Shown here one piece after another: positions 40,830 to 52,475 of a stretch of 64,000 bases of DNA. The position numbers and the translations under genes are program-made. The DNA lies in contig JBBPTG010000047.1 in the NCBI GenBank assembly GCA_038093975.1, positions 62,001 to 126,000 on the forward strand. Direction: 5' to 3'. Each line of letters begins with the position of its first letter. Position 1 is the first letter of the stretch. The stretch is from Chalciporus piperatus. Taxonomy: Eukaryota > Basidiomycota > Agaricomycetes > Boletales > Boletaceae. The notes under the pieces were generated by a model, which was not told where the DNA came from, did no database searches, and saw only the letters and a list, made by a program, of their open reading frames with translations.

Positions 40830-41795
40830 CTAGTCGTTGGTAATGCCAATTCTCCTGTTGAACTCCTCCTCAAGCAACTTCCATGTCTTCATTCTTGCCC
40901 GCTCGCGAGTTTCCTTGTACTCTTCAGAATCCCTCCAGCCTTTCCACGCAGTCTTCTCCAACATATCCCACCACTCCGTCTCATACGGGTGTCCTTTCGC
41001 ACCAACGTAACCCCACGGTTTGGTATGAAACGGTTGAAAGACGGGAACCGACAGTATGTACAGGGCTGGTGGATGGGCTGGTCCAATGAAGTGGACAATT
41101 GCTGGGTCCTTTGCGTTCTCCGAGAAGCGCTTCCCCCTTTCTTCGTCAGGCCATGGATATCCTTCTCTTTTGAAGCCTATTGCATTCCACGTGTCGCTTA
41201 GTGGAAGGGTATGACCTCTGAAATGAACGTTGAGTGGGTCTTGATCGCGAAATGGGGTAGTCCCCTTCATCCTGCAGCAAAGTCTTTCAAGCGCTGGGAT
41301 GGTGGGCCGAACTTTGGGGAGGTCGATGAGCAGAACTCCCGAATTGAAGAACTGCCCCCGAGGGGCTTGCACATGTTCGTGCCCCATCGGCATCCATGGA
41401 TCGGGAACGACACCGAGAGAATAGTCTCTGAGGTCGGTATCCCATAGCTCCCGTAGGTCCTTACGGACGAGGATGTCCGCATCGAGATAAAGAACTCGCT
41501 CGACGGGCAAGTGCTTCATCATATCGATTCTGGCCCACGCTGAGCCCAGTTTGGTTCCTAGAGAGTCGGGAGGCAGCTCCATGAAGAGAAGGGTGATATC
41601 CGTGCGGATAGGCAACGATGCTTCGATCTTCTTCTTTTCTTCCGCACCGAGACCACAGTCGTAGACATAGAGCGTGATGGGCCCGCGTACGTTTTCCGCT
41701 ATACCTCGCAGGGTTACAGCAGCTGGCATGGCGTAGGCCGAGTCGACAGTGAGCGCGATGTGCATTCTGTCACGAATATCCTCGTCTGACTGCAT
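40830..41795 (-). CDS. glycosyltransferase family 8 protein, copy c
   Basis: A single exon of 321 residues; start MQSDEDIRDRMHIALTVDS. It has the same architecture as a and b but is clearly more diverged: ENVRGPITLYVYDCGLG, DAD at ~105-107 (VLYLDADILV), GQFFNSGVLLIDL, DQDPLNVHFRGH, VHFIGPAHPP and KPWGYVGAKGHPYE. It is convergent with copy b and followed upstream by P450-4. Copies a and b are the younger pair and c the older one. Confidence 0.85.
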   Translation of the reverse strand: MQSDEDIRDRMHIALTVDSAYAMPAAVTLRGIAENVRGPITLYVYDCGLGAEEKKKIEASLPIRTDITLLFMELPPDSLGTKLGSAWARIDMMKHLPVERVLYLDADILVRKDLRELWDTDLRDYSLGVVPDPWMPMGHEHVQAPRGQFFNSGVLLIDLPKVRPTIPALERLCCRMKGTTPFRDQDPLNVHFRGHTLPLSDTWNAIGFKREGYPWPDEERGKRFSENAKDPAIVHFIGPAHPPALYILSVPVFQPFHTKPWGYVGAKGHPYETEWWDMLEKTAWKGWRDSEEYKETRERARMKTWKLLEEEFNRRIGITND

Positions 41796-42157
41796 CGTTG
41801 CTAAAGGGAATGGTTACAACGGTCAAGTACAACGCAATCGTGACGACTCCTTACCTGATCAAGAGGTGTAAGGAGTTGGAGGATCACTGAGAAGGTGCGG
41901 TCCGGGTCCTGGTATGTGGAAATGATCGCGAGATTGCTAATCGGGAGAACACTTGACAGCATATCAGTTTGAAGGGCATTTTTCGGTTCCCATGCGCCAA
42001 GAGCAACTGGTTCCTTGCTGAGGCTCAAGTGCAACACGTGGTCAAGCGGGCTCGGAGTCCTGGGTTGATCACAAATCATGATGCAAGGACTTGCGTTCAA
42101 CTCGACGTTCGGATCCTGCACGTTCGTTCGTAGCACACTTGTAACGAACACGGAGCC

Positions 42158-44317
42158 ATGATGGGGGTGGCTCAAACCGTGAATATGGCGTTTCTTCCTC
42201 TTTTTGTCACTCTAGCTGTCGTTGCTTGGTTTTACAAGCCAAGCAAAAACCGTAACCCTTATCCTCCAGGCCCTTGGTCCCGAGCCTTACCCTTTGTTGG
42301 GAGCGCCTTCAGCTTTGATTTTGGAGCACCTTATCTGACCTACACAAAGTGGGCGGAAACATATGGTGGGTGCGATTTATGCATGATGATGTACATCTTC
42401 AAATTGTTCATGCTTTCACTGCTCGTTACTAGGTCCCATCGTCCACACGCGCATCCTTGGCGACGACATCGTTGTGGTCAGCAATGAGACTGTACTCAAG
42501 GCACTGACAGAAGGGTCCCGCTCGACCGTGTACGCTTCTCGGCTGGCATTTCCTTTATTCAGGCGGTACGTACACACTCTCAGGAGGACATAAAAATTCA
42601 CGAGTGCTGTAGTTTCGGAGTCGACTTTCATACAGCGATGATTCCATACAGCCCAGAATGGCGTCAACACAGGTCCCTAGAATCATACCTACCAGTTAAT
42701 CGAGTTTGACCCGTGCACAGACTCCTCTTGCATCAAGCCATGCACAGTGAGATGGTTCAAGAACACCAAGGTCTTTTCATGGAGAAGGCAAAGTCCCTGA
42801 CACTTCTCCTTCTCGATACTGTTTCCCCGGAGGATCTAGGAGAATCATTAAAACAGTAAGCGCTATTCCTGCGCTTATGCCGCTGAACTCAGAGTGAAGG
42901 GATACAACAGTTTCGCAGCTACCACCGCTCTGGAATTCACGTACGGCTACAAGGCACGACAAGATGACGTGGTCATTAATGCCACCAGGGATCAAGCTTC
43001 AGCCACGTTGGTTGGCCGACTGTCACCAGAGATGGCTTCCTTGGTCCACAAATTCCCATTCTGTAGGAGTTTCTTTGCGTTCAGTGTGGCTGATGTTGAT
43101 GACCTATCTATTTCTCCCTATTCGTATCTCACAGTCAAGTACATTCCAGGGTCCATTCTGGGCGCGTCCTCCAGTTTGAAACTCGTTTCCATGGTGAAGG
43201 ATATCCCGTACGAGTTCTTGAAAGATGATCTGGTATGTCCAGGATTTCATCGCCTCTTCGATCTGCTCATATGAGCTTCAAGCGGTCATTGCAAGAACAA
43301 CGATCAGCCATGGGGAATGTACTGGCCAGTCAGGACGAGTCCAAAACACCAGCATCAGAACTGACCTTGAAGAACGTCGGTGCGACCATCCATATCTGTG
43401 AGTCCTGCGTGCTTGGATTCACACGTTCTCTGAGGTCGCGATATCTCAAGCCGCCATTGACAACGTAAGACTCTGTCGCTGCCGGCATAAACTGATTAAC
43501 ATTATGATGCACTAGATTGCTGCAACGCTACAAACTTTTATATTAACCATGTTCACGTTCCCTGAGAAGCAACAGAAAGCTCAAGAGGAGCTTGATCGCG
43601 TGATGGGCTCTGAAAGGCTTCCTACTTTCGAAGACCGTCCATTGCTACCATATATCGAGGCGTTGATCTGCGAATGCTTCCGGTGGCATCCAACCTCGCC
43701 CGCGGGTAGGTTAACCCATTCTCTCGCAGACCCGACTTGGACTGAGCATTTAACAGGTGTCGCGCACTACACAACCGAGGACGACGTATTCAATGGCTAC
43801 TACATCCCCAAAGGTTAGCCCTTGTGTGATGCCCGAGACCTCGATTTACTCTTCAATACACCATATTGCAGGATCACTTGTCAGGTTCAATACATGGCAC
43901 GTCGAGGCTTCATTGTTACCTCAAACCTAGCATCTGATGGCTCCTTAGGGCAATATCGCGTGCATGCGAGGATCCAGAGGCGTTCAAGCCCGAACGTCAT
44001 CTACTTCCTGATGGTGAGGTGTCCCCAGAATCTCGTATCAGTAGTGGTTTTCTCTACGGAAACTTCGGGTTCGGGAGACGGTGAGTAGACTGATTATATC
44101 TCGCGGCATATTCACCAACTTGCATGTTTTCAGCGTCTGTCCCGGTCGCGTTTACTCTGATAACATCCTCTGGGCTGCTGTCGTCCAAATCCTGGCTACG
44201 CTGAATATCGCAAACCGAGATGCTAACGGAGCGAAGACCGATATGTCTGCCCTAGAGTATGAAGGGAGTTTCACAGCGTACGCAAATTTGTGCTCTGACG
44301 AAATAACGCCAAGTTGA
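42158..44317 (+). CDS. cytochrome P450 (P450-4)
   Basis: Start at 42158 (or Met at 42185): anchor MAFLPLFVTLAVVAWFY, then hinge PYPPGPWSRALPFVG. Exons continue PIVHTRILGDDIVVV, PEWRQHR then LLLHQAMHSEMVQ after an intron, ALEFTYGYKA, and FTFPEKQQKAQEELDRVMG. ExxR is in CECFRWHP, followed by TTEDDVFNGYYIPKG. The heme loop FGFGRRVCPGR is completed across an intron near 44078-44130. The helix-I AGxDT is not seen: the short exons there give only AAIDN-like residues, and splicing there is unresolved. The C-terminus ends TPS shortly after, without the usual HPxPF tail. It is divergent from GT8 copy c and convergent with P450-5. Confidence 0.7.
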
Positions 44318-45049
44318 CGATTATGTGCAGACGTCCGAAAGTATTCCAACACAAATTCACTGTGCGTTCGCACGTGAGGGAATCTCTCATTCGCAAATCC
44401 ACGCAGCAGTAGTGCAGTGGTTTTCTTCCGGGCTCGCGTGACCCGCAGCGTGCCATATCTGCTGATCAACTGTCTACGATCGATACGTCCACGAATAAAC
44501 TCCGCTTCCTTGTTCTTTACCAGGTCCTTTCCATCTGGTGATCTCACGAGAATACGCACAGCCATCTCATACTGAATTTGGTCTATCTATTCAAACCGCT
44601 ATCAAATATACGGCTACGCTCAATCATGATGTTGCTTAGCATGAGAAACAGATCACGAGTCCCTTCAAACAGTTTCTCCCGCCGGGAGAATCTTCAAGCC
44701 GATGACTGGGTCTCGCCACGTCCCCCAAAAAGTTCCGTTCGTGACTATCCCTTATCTCTGGCATCCTTCCATTCCTGCCGCACCCTGTACCTGGAGATCT
44801 GAGCCCTCGATCCATATCTTCAACAGCTCAACACGTTAACGTCCTATCGTGGCTGAAAGTTCATCGATGCTGGTGATAAGAAGGGGACCCTTTTTGATGG
44901 GTGTCATCATTGCTGCGCGATCAAACGACTCGTGGCTCAGATGGACACATGTTGCATCGTACACAATGCTAGAGATCTATAGGTTACATGAGAATTCTGA
45001 GCTTTCCTGAGTCTAGATTACCGTCGCGTGACCTTTGGTATTGAATTCC
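44318..45049. other. convergent 3' region, no recognised gene
   Basis: It lies between the ends of P450-4 and P450-5. An antisense ORF (44152-44565) overlaps the P450-4 end and has no recognisable motif, and a short + ORF near 44578-44802 is likewise unassigned. Confidence 0.3.
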
Positions 45050-47272
45050 TCATTCGAAAGAAACTTCATGTTTCTCTCGCAGAGAGCGAAGCTCTTCTTT
45101 CTCCTTTTCTGTCAATCCATCCTCGAAAAGCCGTAATGTGTTTGTTGCATCCGCAAAAGACCTTTTGACAACATGTGCACGTTGAGATGAGCGAGGAACG
45201 ATTTGACAACGGAACGGGCGGGGCGCGAGAGTTATGTCCTAGTGAAGACCTTTCGATAAACGATTTGCTCGAACGGAATGGCTGGATCTTACGCTAGTAT
45301 AGTCTTGCAGATCAAGTTCAATAGGTTTTCCAGTTTCGGGATCGATTGCTGGATGAAAGTCAAACGCCCAAAGTAGCCGCATTGTCGCGAGAGCCTATGA
45401 AGCGGTCAAAAACCATAGAAAGAATGAGGACATGTAACAGACCATGGTGTGCTCGGCGACATGCATCCCAGGACAGATCCTCTGTATTCGTTCCATCATG
45501 ATTCAGCTGCAGCGAGCGCGATCAAGGTTGTACATACCCTGCCTGCTCCGAAGATGAGGGTATCCCTGAAATCTTTCCCGTGTTCCTCTGTCTTGGTCCC
45601 GAACTTGGTCTTTAGGAATCGCTCCGGTTCAAAGACGTCCGGATTGTCAAAGACGTCGGGGTCGTGGAAGATCCCCCCTTGAAGTCAAGTTAGCTGATGA
45701 TGGTTATATGAGGTAAAGACGTGCATAAATTCAGCATGACGGTCGAATCCCGAGGAATAACATAACCCCCGTACTGTAAGGAAATTGTACATTTGGAGAC
45801 TGGGGCATGCACCGGTGACCTGACTCACGGTCTCAGTGTCGACCATTGCATGGGGAAGTCCCATGGGTAACATTGGTCTATATCTGACCAGCTAAGCGAC
45901 ATAGATGTCAGTCATGAAGAGCATAAAAAACTCAACGATTAACCTCTTTGATGAGCGCCGAAATGTATGGCAGCTCCTTCAAGTCGTCTAAAATGGGAAG
46001 TCGCGCATCGCCCACAACGGCATCCAAAGCATTTTGAGCAGTTTGTGTGACACGCGGAGATGCACAGAGGAGTAGGATCAATGACTGCAGATACGTCGCA
46101 GTGGTATCCGTTCCTCCTTCAAGCATGACAATTCCCAGATGTCTAGAACAAGCGTTTCAGTATTCGTCATGAGAACAAAAATCAAGTTGCGCACGCCATC
46201 GTAGCCCTGTCAAGACCTAGTTCATCTCCATGGATTATTATGTCCTCGATCATTGAATGAGGATCTTCCCCTCTCTTGACTCGAGCTTCACATTCCTCAT
46301 ATAGCCGCCAAAGTAACGCGTTTCTTCGTCGACGCACATCTTCACAATCTTGGACCCACGGTGCCCATCTCCTTGGAACGTATTTCAGGAAGGTTAGGAT
46401 ATCTATGGGAGGGTGCGTTCCGGGGTTGACAGTATGCTCTAGAGCATGTAGCGTGTCGAAGAATGTCTTCGCATCGGGTGATGCGTAGTGAGGTATCCGA
46501 GTTCCATACACGATACATTTAGCGACTGAATGAGTGAATCGACGTGTGGCATAATAGAACGCCTGCGGCCTGAATTTAAGTAAACAGACCGCCGTTGAAA
46601 GTGAATAGTGTACCTCAGGATGATCAAGAAGATCACAAAGAAGCTGCGAGCATTCCGCCTCCTGGATGGCAGAATAGGTTGACGTTGCTTGAGGAGACAA
46701 AGACTGATTCAACCATTTCTTGAGTGTGCGTAGTCGAGGGCCTAGATGATATCAGTTCTTATCGCGAGCTTGGACATCGAACAACTGACCATATTTCATG
46801 AAGCCCATATGATTTCCGTCGGCGATCTGATCTACGAGATAGAGTGAGGGACGGCTACTAGCATTCCACCCGGTCTTGTCGAGCAGTTCTTTCGCTGCTT
46901 TTGCGCTCGAAATGACTATCATCGTTCCGGATGCGATCTTGAGCTTGAAATCAAAGCCAGGTCAGTTGCAAACAATCAAGCCTTCTAAGCTGTTTCTACT
47001 TGCAGAGAAAATGTCGCCCCATTCACGAGCCCATTTCTGAAATCTGTGGTGCAATCGGTAAATTATCAAATGTTTTCGTGTATTACTACTCACTGTATGT
47101 GTAACTCGGAACGGGGAAAAAGATGCAAGTTGCCCAAGACAGGAACTGTTGGAGGTCCTGGTGGTAATCCGGGCGCACGCCTCGCGGTGGTCGCAACCAA
47201 ACATACTAAACCGATCCCAGTGACCGCAGCAATGGTCTGTTGCATGGTGGTCGAGGAAGACAGGAACTCCAT
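45050..47272 (-). CDS. cytochrome P450 (P450-5)
   Basis: Complete set of P450 motifs in about nine exons. Start at 47272 or at Met 47245: QQTIAAVTGIGLVCLVATTARR, hinge GLPPGPPTVPVLGNLH. Then FQKWAREWGDIFS, the long exon at 46182-46712, helix I MLEGGTDTTATYLQS, EVNR (ExxR), GGYVIPRDSTVMLNLWG, FEPERF, GAGR joined after an intron to RICPGMHVAEHTM (heme loop), FDFHPAIDPETGKP, and the tail LAPRPFRCQIVPRSS followed by a charged helix ending HEVSFE. GGTDTT and GAGRRICPG resemble O-methylsterigmatocystin-oxidoreductase-type CYP64 and relatives. It looks intact and is a good candidate oxygenase for the cluster. Confidence 0.8.
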
Positions 47273-47379
47273 AGCGCGAAGATAGGCCCCATGATTGAAC
47301 CTGTCAGTGTTATATGTATTGACAGTTTTCCAAGATTATGGGTCGGTTGCAATCGATACTAGCCTACTTACGTGGCGCA

Positions 47380-47830
47380 ACAGTACCCCGGCGGCTGAAA
47401 CCAGCACCCAGATTGCTGAGGCGCACAACGCGGTAAGAATTGTCTTCAGGACTGAGCTCCAGAACCTCCTCCATGTCCACGGTCATTTGGTCAAAGTTAG
47501 AAAGCTCCCCAAGCCATTCAAAACGAGTGATGGAAAGGCTGTTCAGGTACTAGCACGACCGGGATGGTCGAGAGGTATGAGACAAACGGCTTATCCTGCC
47601 ATCGGAATTGCTTAATCGAAATCAGGTAGTTCTCCAAGCTGTCAAAGCGAGTTCTGAATGAGACTCTAAGGTTTCTGAAGCAATCAGCACAATTAGGATT
47701 ATTCAGAGGGGTGAGGTGCGAGGCTTCTTGCTGCATTGCTGTTTCTTGATCAATATCAGGAAGCTCGCCAAGACGCTCAAAACGAGTCAAGAATGGATCT
47801 CCAAGGTGACCCGCGCGATTTCAAATCGTG
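47380..47830 (-). pseudogene. fragment of a CHAT/TPR-repeat protein
   Basis: Minus-strand frames show three or four units of the repeat typical of Agaricomycete CHAT-domain proteins: TRFERLGELPDIDQE, NPNCADCFRNLRVSFRTRFDSLENYL, ITRFEWLGELSNFDQ and SPEDNSYRVVRLSNLGAGF. The units are separated by stops and frame changes, and no CHAT protease domain is present, so this is a remnant. Such proteins accompany NLR-like or caspase-like systems in mushrooms; the neighbouring caspase genes fit. Confidence 0.5.
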
Positions 47831-49519
47831 TTCGACACGTCCATCACTCACTGTGCCGGAGCATGAGTCATTGCGCATACTGCGAGCACACTGGGCATAA
47901 ATGGTACGGACAGGCTGCACGTCCCTTGAAAAAAAAGGCTGGAGGTGATGCTTGATCACATCCGACGATCGTGTTCTGCATGTCTGATATATGTGAGTGT
48001 GTGGTCATTCGAACAATGAATACCTGACCGAGTGTTCGCGAGGATGCGCTCAAAGCAGTTATGGCGAGTGCGTGATCGAATTGAGCGAGTTTTGTCGCTC
48101 TCGTAGGAATCGAGTTGACTTATGAACCAATCGAACTTCTCTGTCAATTACTTGAATGCTCAAATACTTGGACAGGGTTCGAGTGTACCATGTTCGTGCA
48201 TCACTGGCGTACGGTCGCATTCGACCGGGATGTTCGAGTGGTTCCCTTGGACTCGGAAGAGAGGAAGGGAGAGGATGTCCTCCCCCCATGAGCACGACTC
48301 GCCATAGTTGTTCCCATCCTTGCCCAAGCTGTCGTCATCATCGTCTTGGTCACGGTGTTCGTCGCGGTGGTGTGACGTGCGTGTGGTCGGTCTTGTCAAC
48401 GTGTCGAGTACGATCGCATGGAGCCGGCCTTGTCTTTCGTGCCTTTGTTATTTCACCTTTTTGCCTGTTTGCCACTCTCTGCCGCCTGGTATCGTGTTGG
48501 GGCGTGCCCTGAGCTGGTCGCAGTGATGAGAGGGCAGGGGATCCGGCGTGGGAATGGCTCACAAGCGTCGTTCTCTCAGTGACCGCACTCATTCTCCTTC
48601 TCCCATAACTTGTACTAGGTTGGGGTCGACCGTGACCATCGATGCGAACTAGCTTCCCGCAGCGGAAGGCCCAGCAGCAAGGGCGGCTATGAACAGTTGA
48701 TCGATCTTAAGCGATCTAGGTCCGTGCCCCCACTTAGAACGCCGTTGATGTGTACTTACTAAAACTCATTCCTCTCAGAGTAGCAATTGCTCAAATTCAA
48801 CGTGTCCGCCGCGCTTTCGTGTCTTCTTAATCACAACATACCCACAAACGGGACTCTTAGAACGCTTGCAGATTGTGTTTGGAGAGCATGGTTTGGAGAC
48901 CTGACCTAAGCAGGAACCTTCCTCTCCAGATGAAATGGATAAGGAATGGTATGGGGATTGTGCTGGTACGTCGCCGTCGCTCGCCGTATCTTCTCGTTAT
49001 ACTCCTATGGGAGCCACGCCGGGGAAACGAGCGACACGAAAATAGCAATTTCCAGCATTTCCGAAACGGTTGGATTCGTATATGAATCCAACGGCATGAG
49101 ATGAGGTGCATCTCGAACGCAATGTCACCTCCACTTCCTTTTCACCTATAAGACCTGCTTTCGGGAATTCCCCTCCTGCCCTCACGAACCGACCAGGCCG
49201 TTTGTGTTACGTTCCAGGTTAAATCCGTATACCTAAAGGGCCTATGTTGTTCTATCTCAACGACCGCTTCTTGCTGCCTGCACACAGAAAATCCACCGTC
49301 TGAATCACGAAAGTCTGAGTATGGTCTTTTTCGGGCTTATTTTAGCCATTTGGCACTCCCCCTCATCGTGAGTTTACGATTTTTGATCCTCCGAGTTCAA
49401 CGATTCAAACACACCTTTGTAATCCAGGAGTTGCCGTTTCAGGGTGCATCTTCGTGCTCGGAGGTGAATGATGACCCAGTCCTACATCCACCAGTATTCC
49501 GACTGCTCAATTTCTAGGG
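47831..49519. other. no recognised gene
   Basis: 1.7 kb with overlapping short ORFs on both strands near 48060-48600, in a GT/CT-rich stretch. It may contain further decayed repeat-protein material (for example an antisense KFDWFISQLDSYESDKTRS), but I cannot assign it. Confidence 0.3.
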
Positions 49520-51701
49520 GTGATAGTCCCACGTCTCAAGCGCCATCGTATGCGTTCGTTTCGATTGTTTGTCTCGACTGCTGACACAGTTCTACTTAGC
49601 TCCGACCATCCCCGTCTATTTGCACTTGTCATCGGAATCAACCATTATGCCACCGCTACCAAACTTCGGGGTGCAGTTGCAGACGCAGACGCAATTGTGG
49701 AATATCTAGCAGTGGACTTGGGCGTTCCAAATGACCAAATTCGAACCCTCCGTGACCAACAAGCATCCCGCGTCGCTATCATTCGGGCTTTTCGTGACCT
49801 TCAAAACGACCCCCGCATCCAGTTTGGAGACCCAATCGTGATATACTTTGCCGGACTCGGTGCTAGGCGTGCCTCTGTCTCTTCCAGTGATGCACCTTGC
49901 TCCTCGGAGACAACCGAATTCATTCTACCCCAAGATTACGACTGTCTTCCGGGGCAGAAAGTCGACCCCCTGCCGGATCGAACCATCCAGCTCCTGATCG
50001 AAGCCATCGCTCGGGAAAAGGGTGATAACATCGTCCGTCACCTGCTCCACCCTAGAGATGTCGCTGACGTCGTATGCAGACTTTGATTCTTGATTGCTGT
50101 CACTCCGTGCAGGGAATCAAGGCTGTAGACAAGATACAAACGGAACGCTCAATGGAAGTACCGAGCGACGTATCTTTGGAGCTTGACAAAGATATCTTGG
50201 AAGCAGAACGGGTAGAAAATGCGGAGTTTCATTCCGGTTTTGCCCGGTCCGACATTTGCTGTTACGTCGCAGTAGCGGCATGCAGCCAGGACGAATTCGC
50301 GCATGAAACCCCGGCGGGAGGTCTATTCACTCGCGCGCTTCTATGCCTCCTAAAGACCACGAACTCGGGGAGGTTGACTTGGGCAGATATCTTGAAATAT
50401 ATGGATGCCGTCCCAGGGTACGATGTACTCCCTTCTGCAAGTATTGAAGTGAGCGCTTATATTCAAACAGTCAGAATCCCCGATGCGAAGGTCAAAACCA
50501 GAATCGCTTGCTTTTCAACGGGAAGGTCCCCATTTCCACATCCATCTACTGTCCTATTCGGGTTGGCGAAGGCAACCAATACTTCATCGAGGTCGACTCG
50601 ACGGAGTGCATCTCTTTTGGCGCTGAGTTCGCAGTGTACCCGGACCAGGAAGCCAAATCAAACCCATTGGGTGTTCTAGCTGTCGACGACGACTCTCACA
50701 TCTCCAAATCCCGGGTTATCTTGTCCTACAAATCGGAGGATTATTTCGACATACCGATTCCTTCGTTCGCGTCCCACACCCGGTTGGGGGAGAAGGATGA
50801 CTTGATTATCCACGTCCCCGATGTCGTTACCACCCTGTTTCAGGTAGCCATCGAGCAGATGGAGACACTCAGCTCCGGCGCATACAAGATCTCACTTGTT
50901 AGTCAGGAGAAGTCGGGGGTGGCAAGGTTGAACATCGCTGCGGATTCGGATAACAACCACATAGCATTCGAAATCACGGATCGCCTTGTGCGAGCGTACG
51001 GATTGACTCGGATGCCATTTCTTGTTGACCGAACACCCGACGCCATCTATCCTGTCTTGCATGCAGCTGCCCATTTCTATCGTCATCTCGACCGGTCGCA
51101 CGCCAATAAGCTCATTCAAAACAAGATTCGAGTCAATTTCTATCAACTCCAGAGCTCCGATACCGAATACGACGACGAAGGGCAACCGTGTCTTTACCCC
51201 ATGGGTCCCAATCTCTGTCGAGACAACTTCATCATCGACTTTTTCGTGGTTCCTGGTGCAATGTACGGTATCGAGATCATTAATGACACGTCGTTTGACC
51301 TGTACCCGAGCGTATTCTTCTTCAACAATAGCGACATCAGCATTGGTGAGCCGTATGTTATTAGTTGTCCCTCACATATGCTGACTTCCGCAGATGCATG
51401 GTACCCACCATCTCCCTCTCATGAGCCTGGGGGAGATGCGCCTCTCTCTGGAAACGGCGGAAGCTTGACAGTGGGATACGGGTCAGGGGCCTCTCTCCCC
51501 TATGAATTCGCCATGAAGGAGGGCCAGACGGTTGATGTAGGGTTTCTGAAAGTATTTCTCACCACAAAACGGGTAGACATGTCAAGGATCGCGCTCGCGT
51601 CTCCATTCGATGACCCTCATCACGGCAATCACCTCCAAACTGCCAAAGTTCGAGTCGATGTCTGGGGCACAGTACTTGTCCCAGTCGTTCAGCGGCGTTA
51701 G
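49520..51701 (+). CDS. caspase-domain (metacaspase-like) protein, catalytic His replaced
   Basis: Exons join in phase. Exon 1: LFALVIGINHYATATKLRGAV to EKGDNI. Intron about 50032-50079, then TLILDCCHSVQG. A second intron of about 54 bp (GTACGATG to AACAG, ending near 50471) leads to RCEGQNQNRLLFNGKV. A third intron near 51345-51395 leads to the tail ending VPVVQRR. The start may be 49520 or Met 49550. The catalytic Cys lies in DCCHS, but the place of the catalytic His (YYAGHG in the family) reads YFAGLGARR, so the dyad lacks His. The C-terminal ~350 residues are a beta-rich extension shared with the 52476-55066 paralogue. Proposed pseudoprotease or regulator; proteolytic activity is unlikely. 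Confidence 0.8.
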
Positions 51702-52475
51702 CATCAGAGGTGCGTGGTGTACCGGTTCGTTGACAACCCTTTGATGTGAAACTCATCAGTGACAGGGAGCTTCTGTCTGACCTCGCCTGAACCTCGTTCC
51801 TGGTTTCATGTAGATGTGTCCGTACCTACGGTGGTCCCATAATTGATGCACATGTATTTTGCTTCTCGATCTCGCTCCTTTGGCTTTCATTCACCTGTGG
51901 CGTGTGTGAACTCCCTGGACCGGTATAGACTTCCAAGCTATCTTAGGTTTCATATGAGAAGGTGCACCCACGGGAAATCGCCCCACTCATGGCAGGAAGA
52001 AGCGGGATGCGTGTAGTATGGTCTGCGGGTTGGCATACTTAGTACTTACGTGTCCTCGGAAATGAAAACTTGAAGTCGTGTGTCTTCCTGCTCTTATCAA
52101 CCGCAGTGACCAGGACTCCCTGAGATGTCAGCGCCACTGGATCTGGGTATGTGCTACTCAGAACATATTCGAAGGATCAGTGGACTTACCACCATCGTTC
52201 GATCAGTTTGGTCACAACTTCACGATGCAACTTTGCGCTCTCGCCATTGGCCGCCAACTTTCCTGTGCTAGAACGTGTGCATGTGGCGGGCTCTCCACAG
52301 CATGGTTTGATTACCATGGCTGCGGCATTCACGAACCCTCAACAACATTGGAACTTGCAGGGGCCTTCAGTCTGATACCCAGGACGACAGCCTGCTGCAT
52401 AAATACCAGATAATTCACCTTGGTGTATCATCTCTCGAATACTTTCAAGGATCATTCTCGAGTTCTTCTCTCAGA
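51702..52475. other. intergenic, no recognised gene
   Basis: Between the two caspase-domain genes. Short + ORFs near 52078-52413 have no recognisable features. Confidence 0.3.

Noticed and set aside
44152..44565. Minus-strand 137-codon ORF overlapping the P450-4 end
   Set aside because: No recognisable motif; it overlaps the P450-4 heme exon on the other strand.
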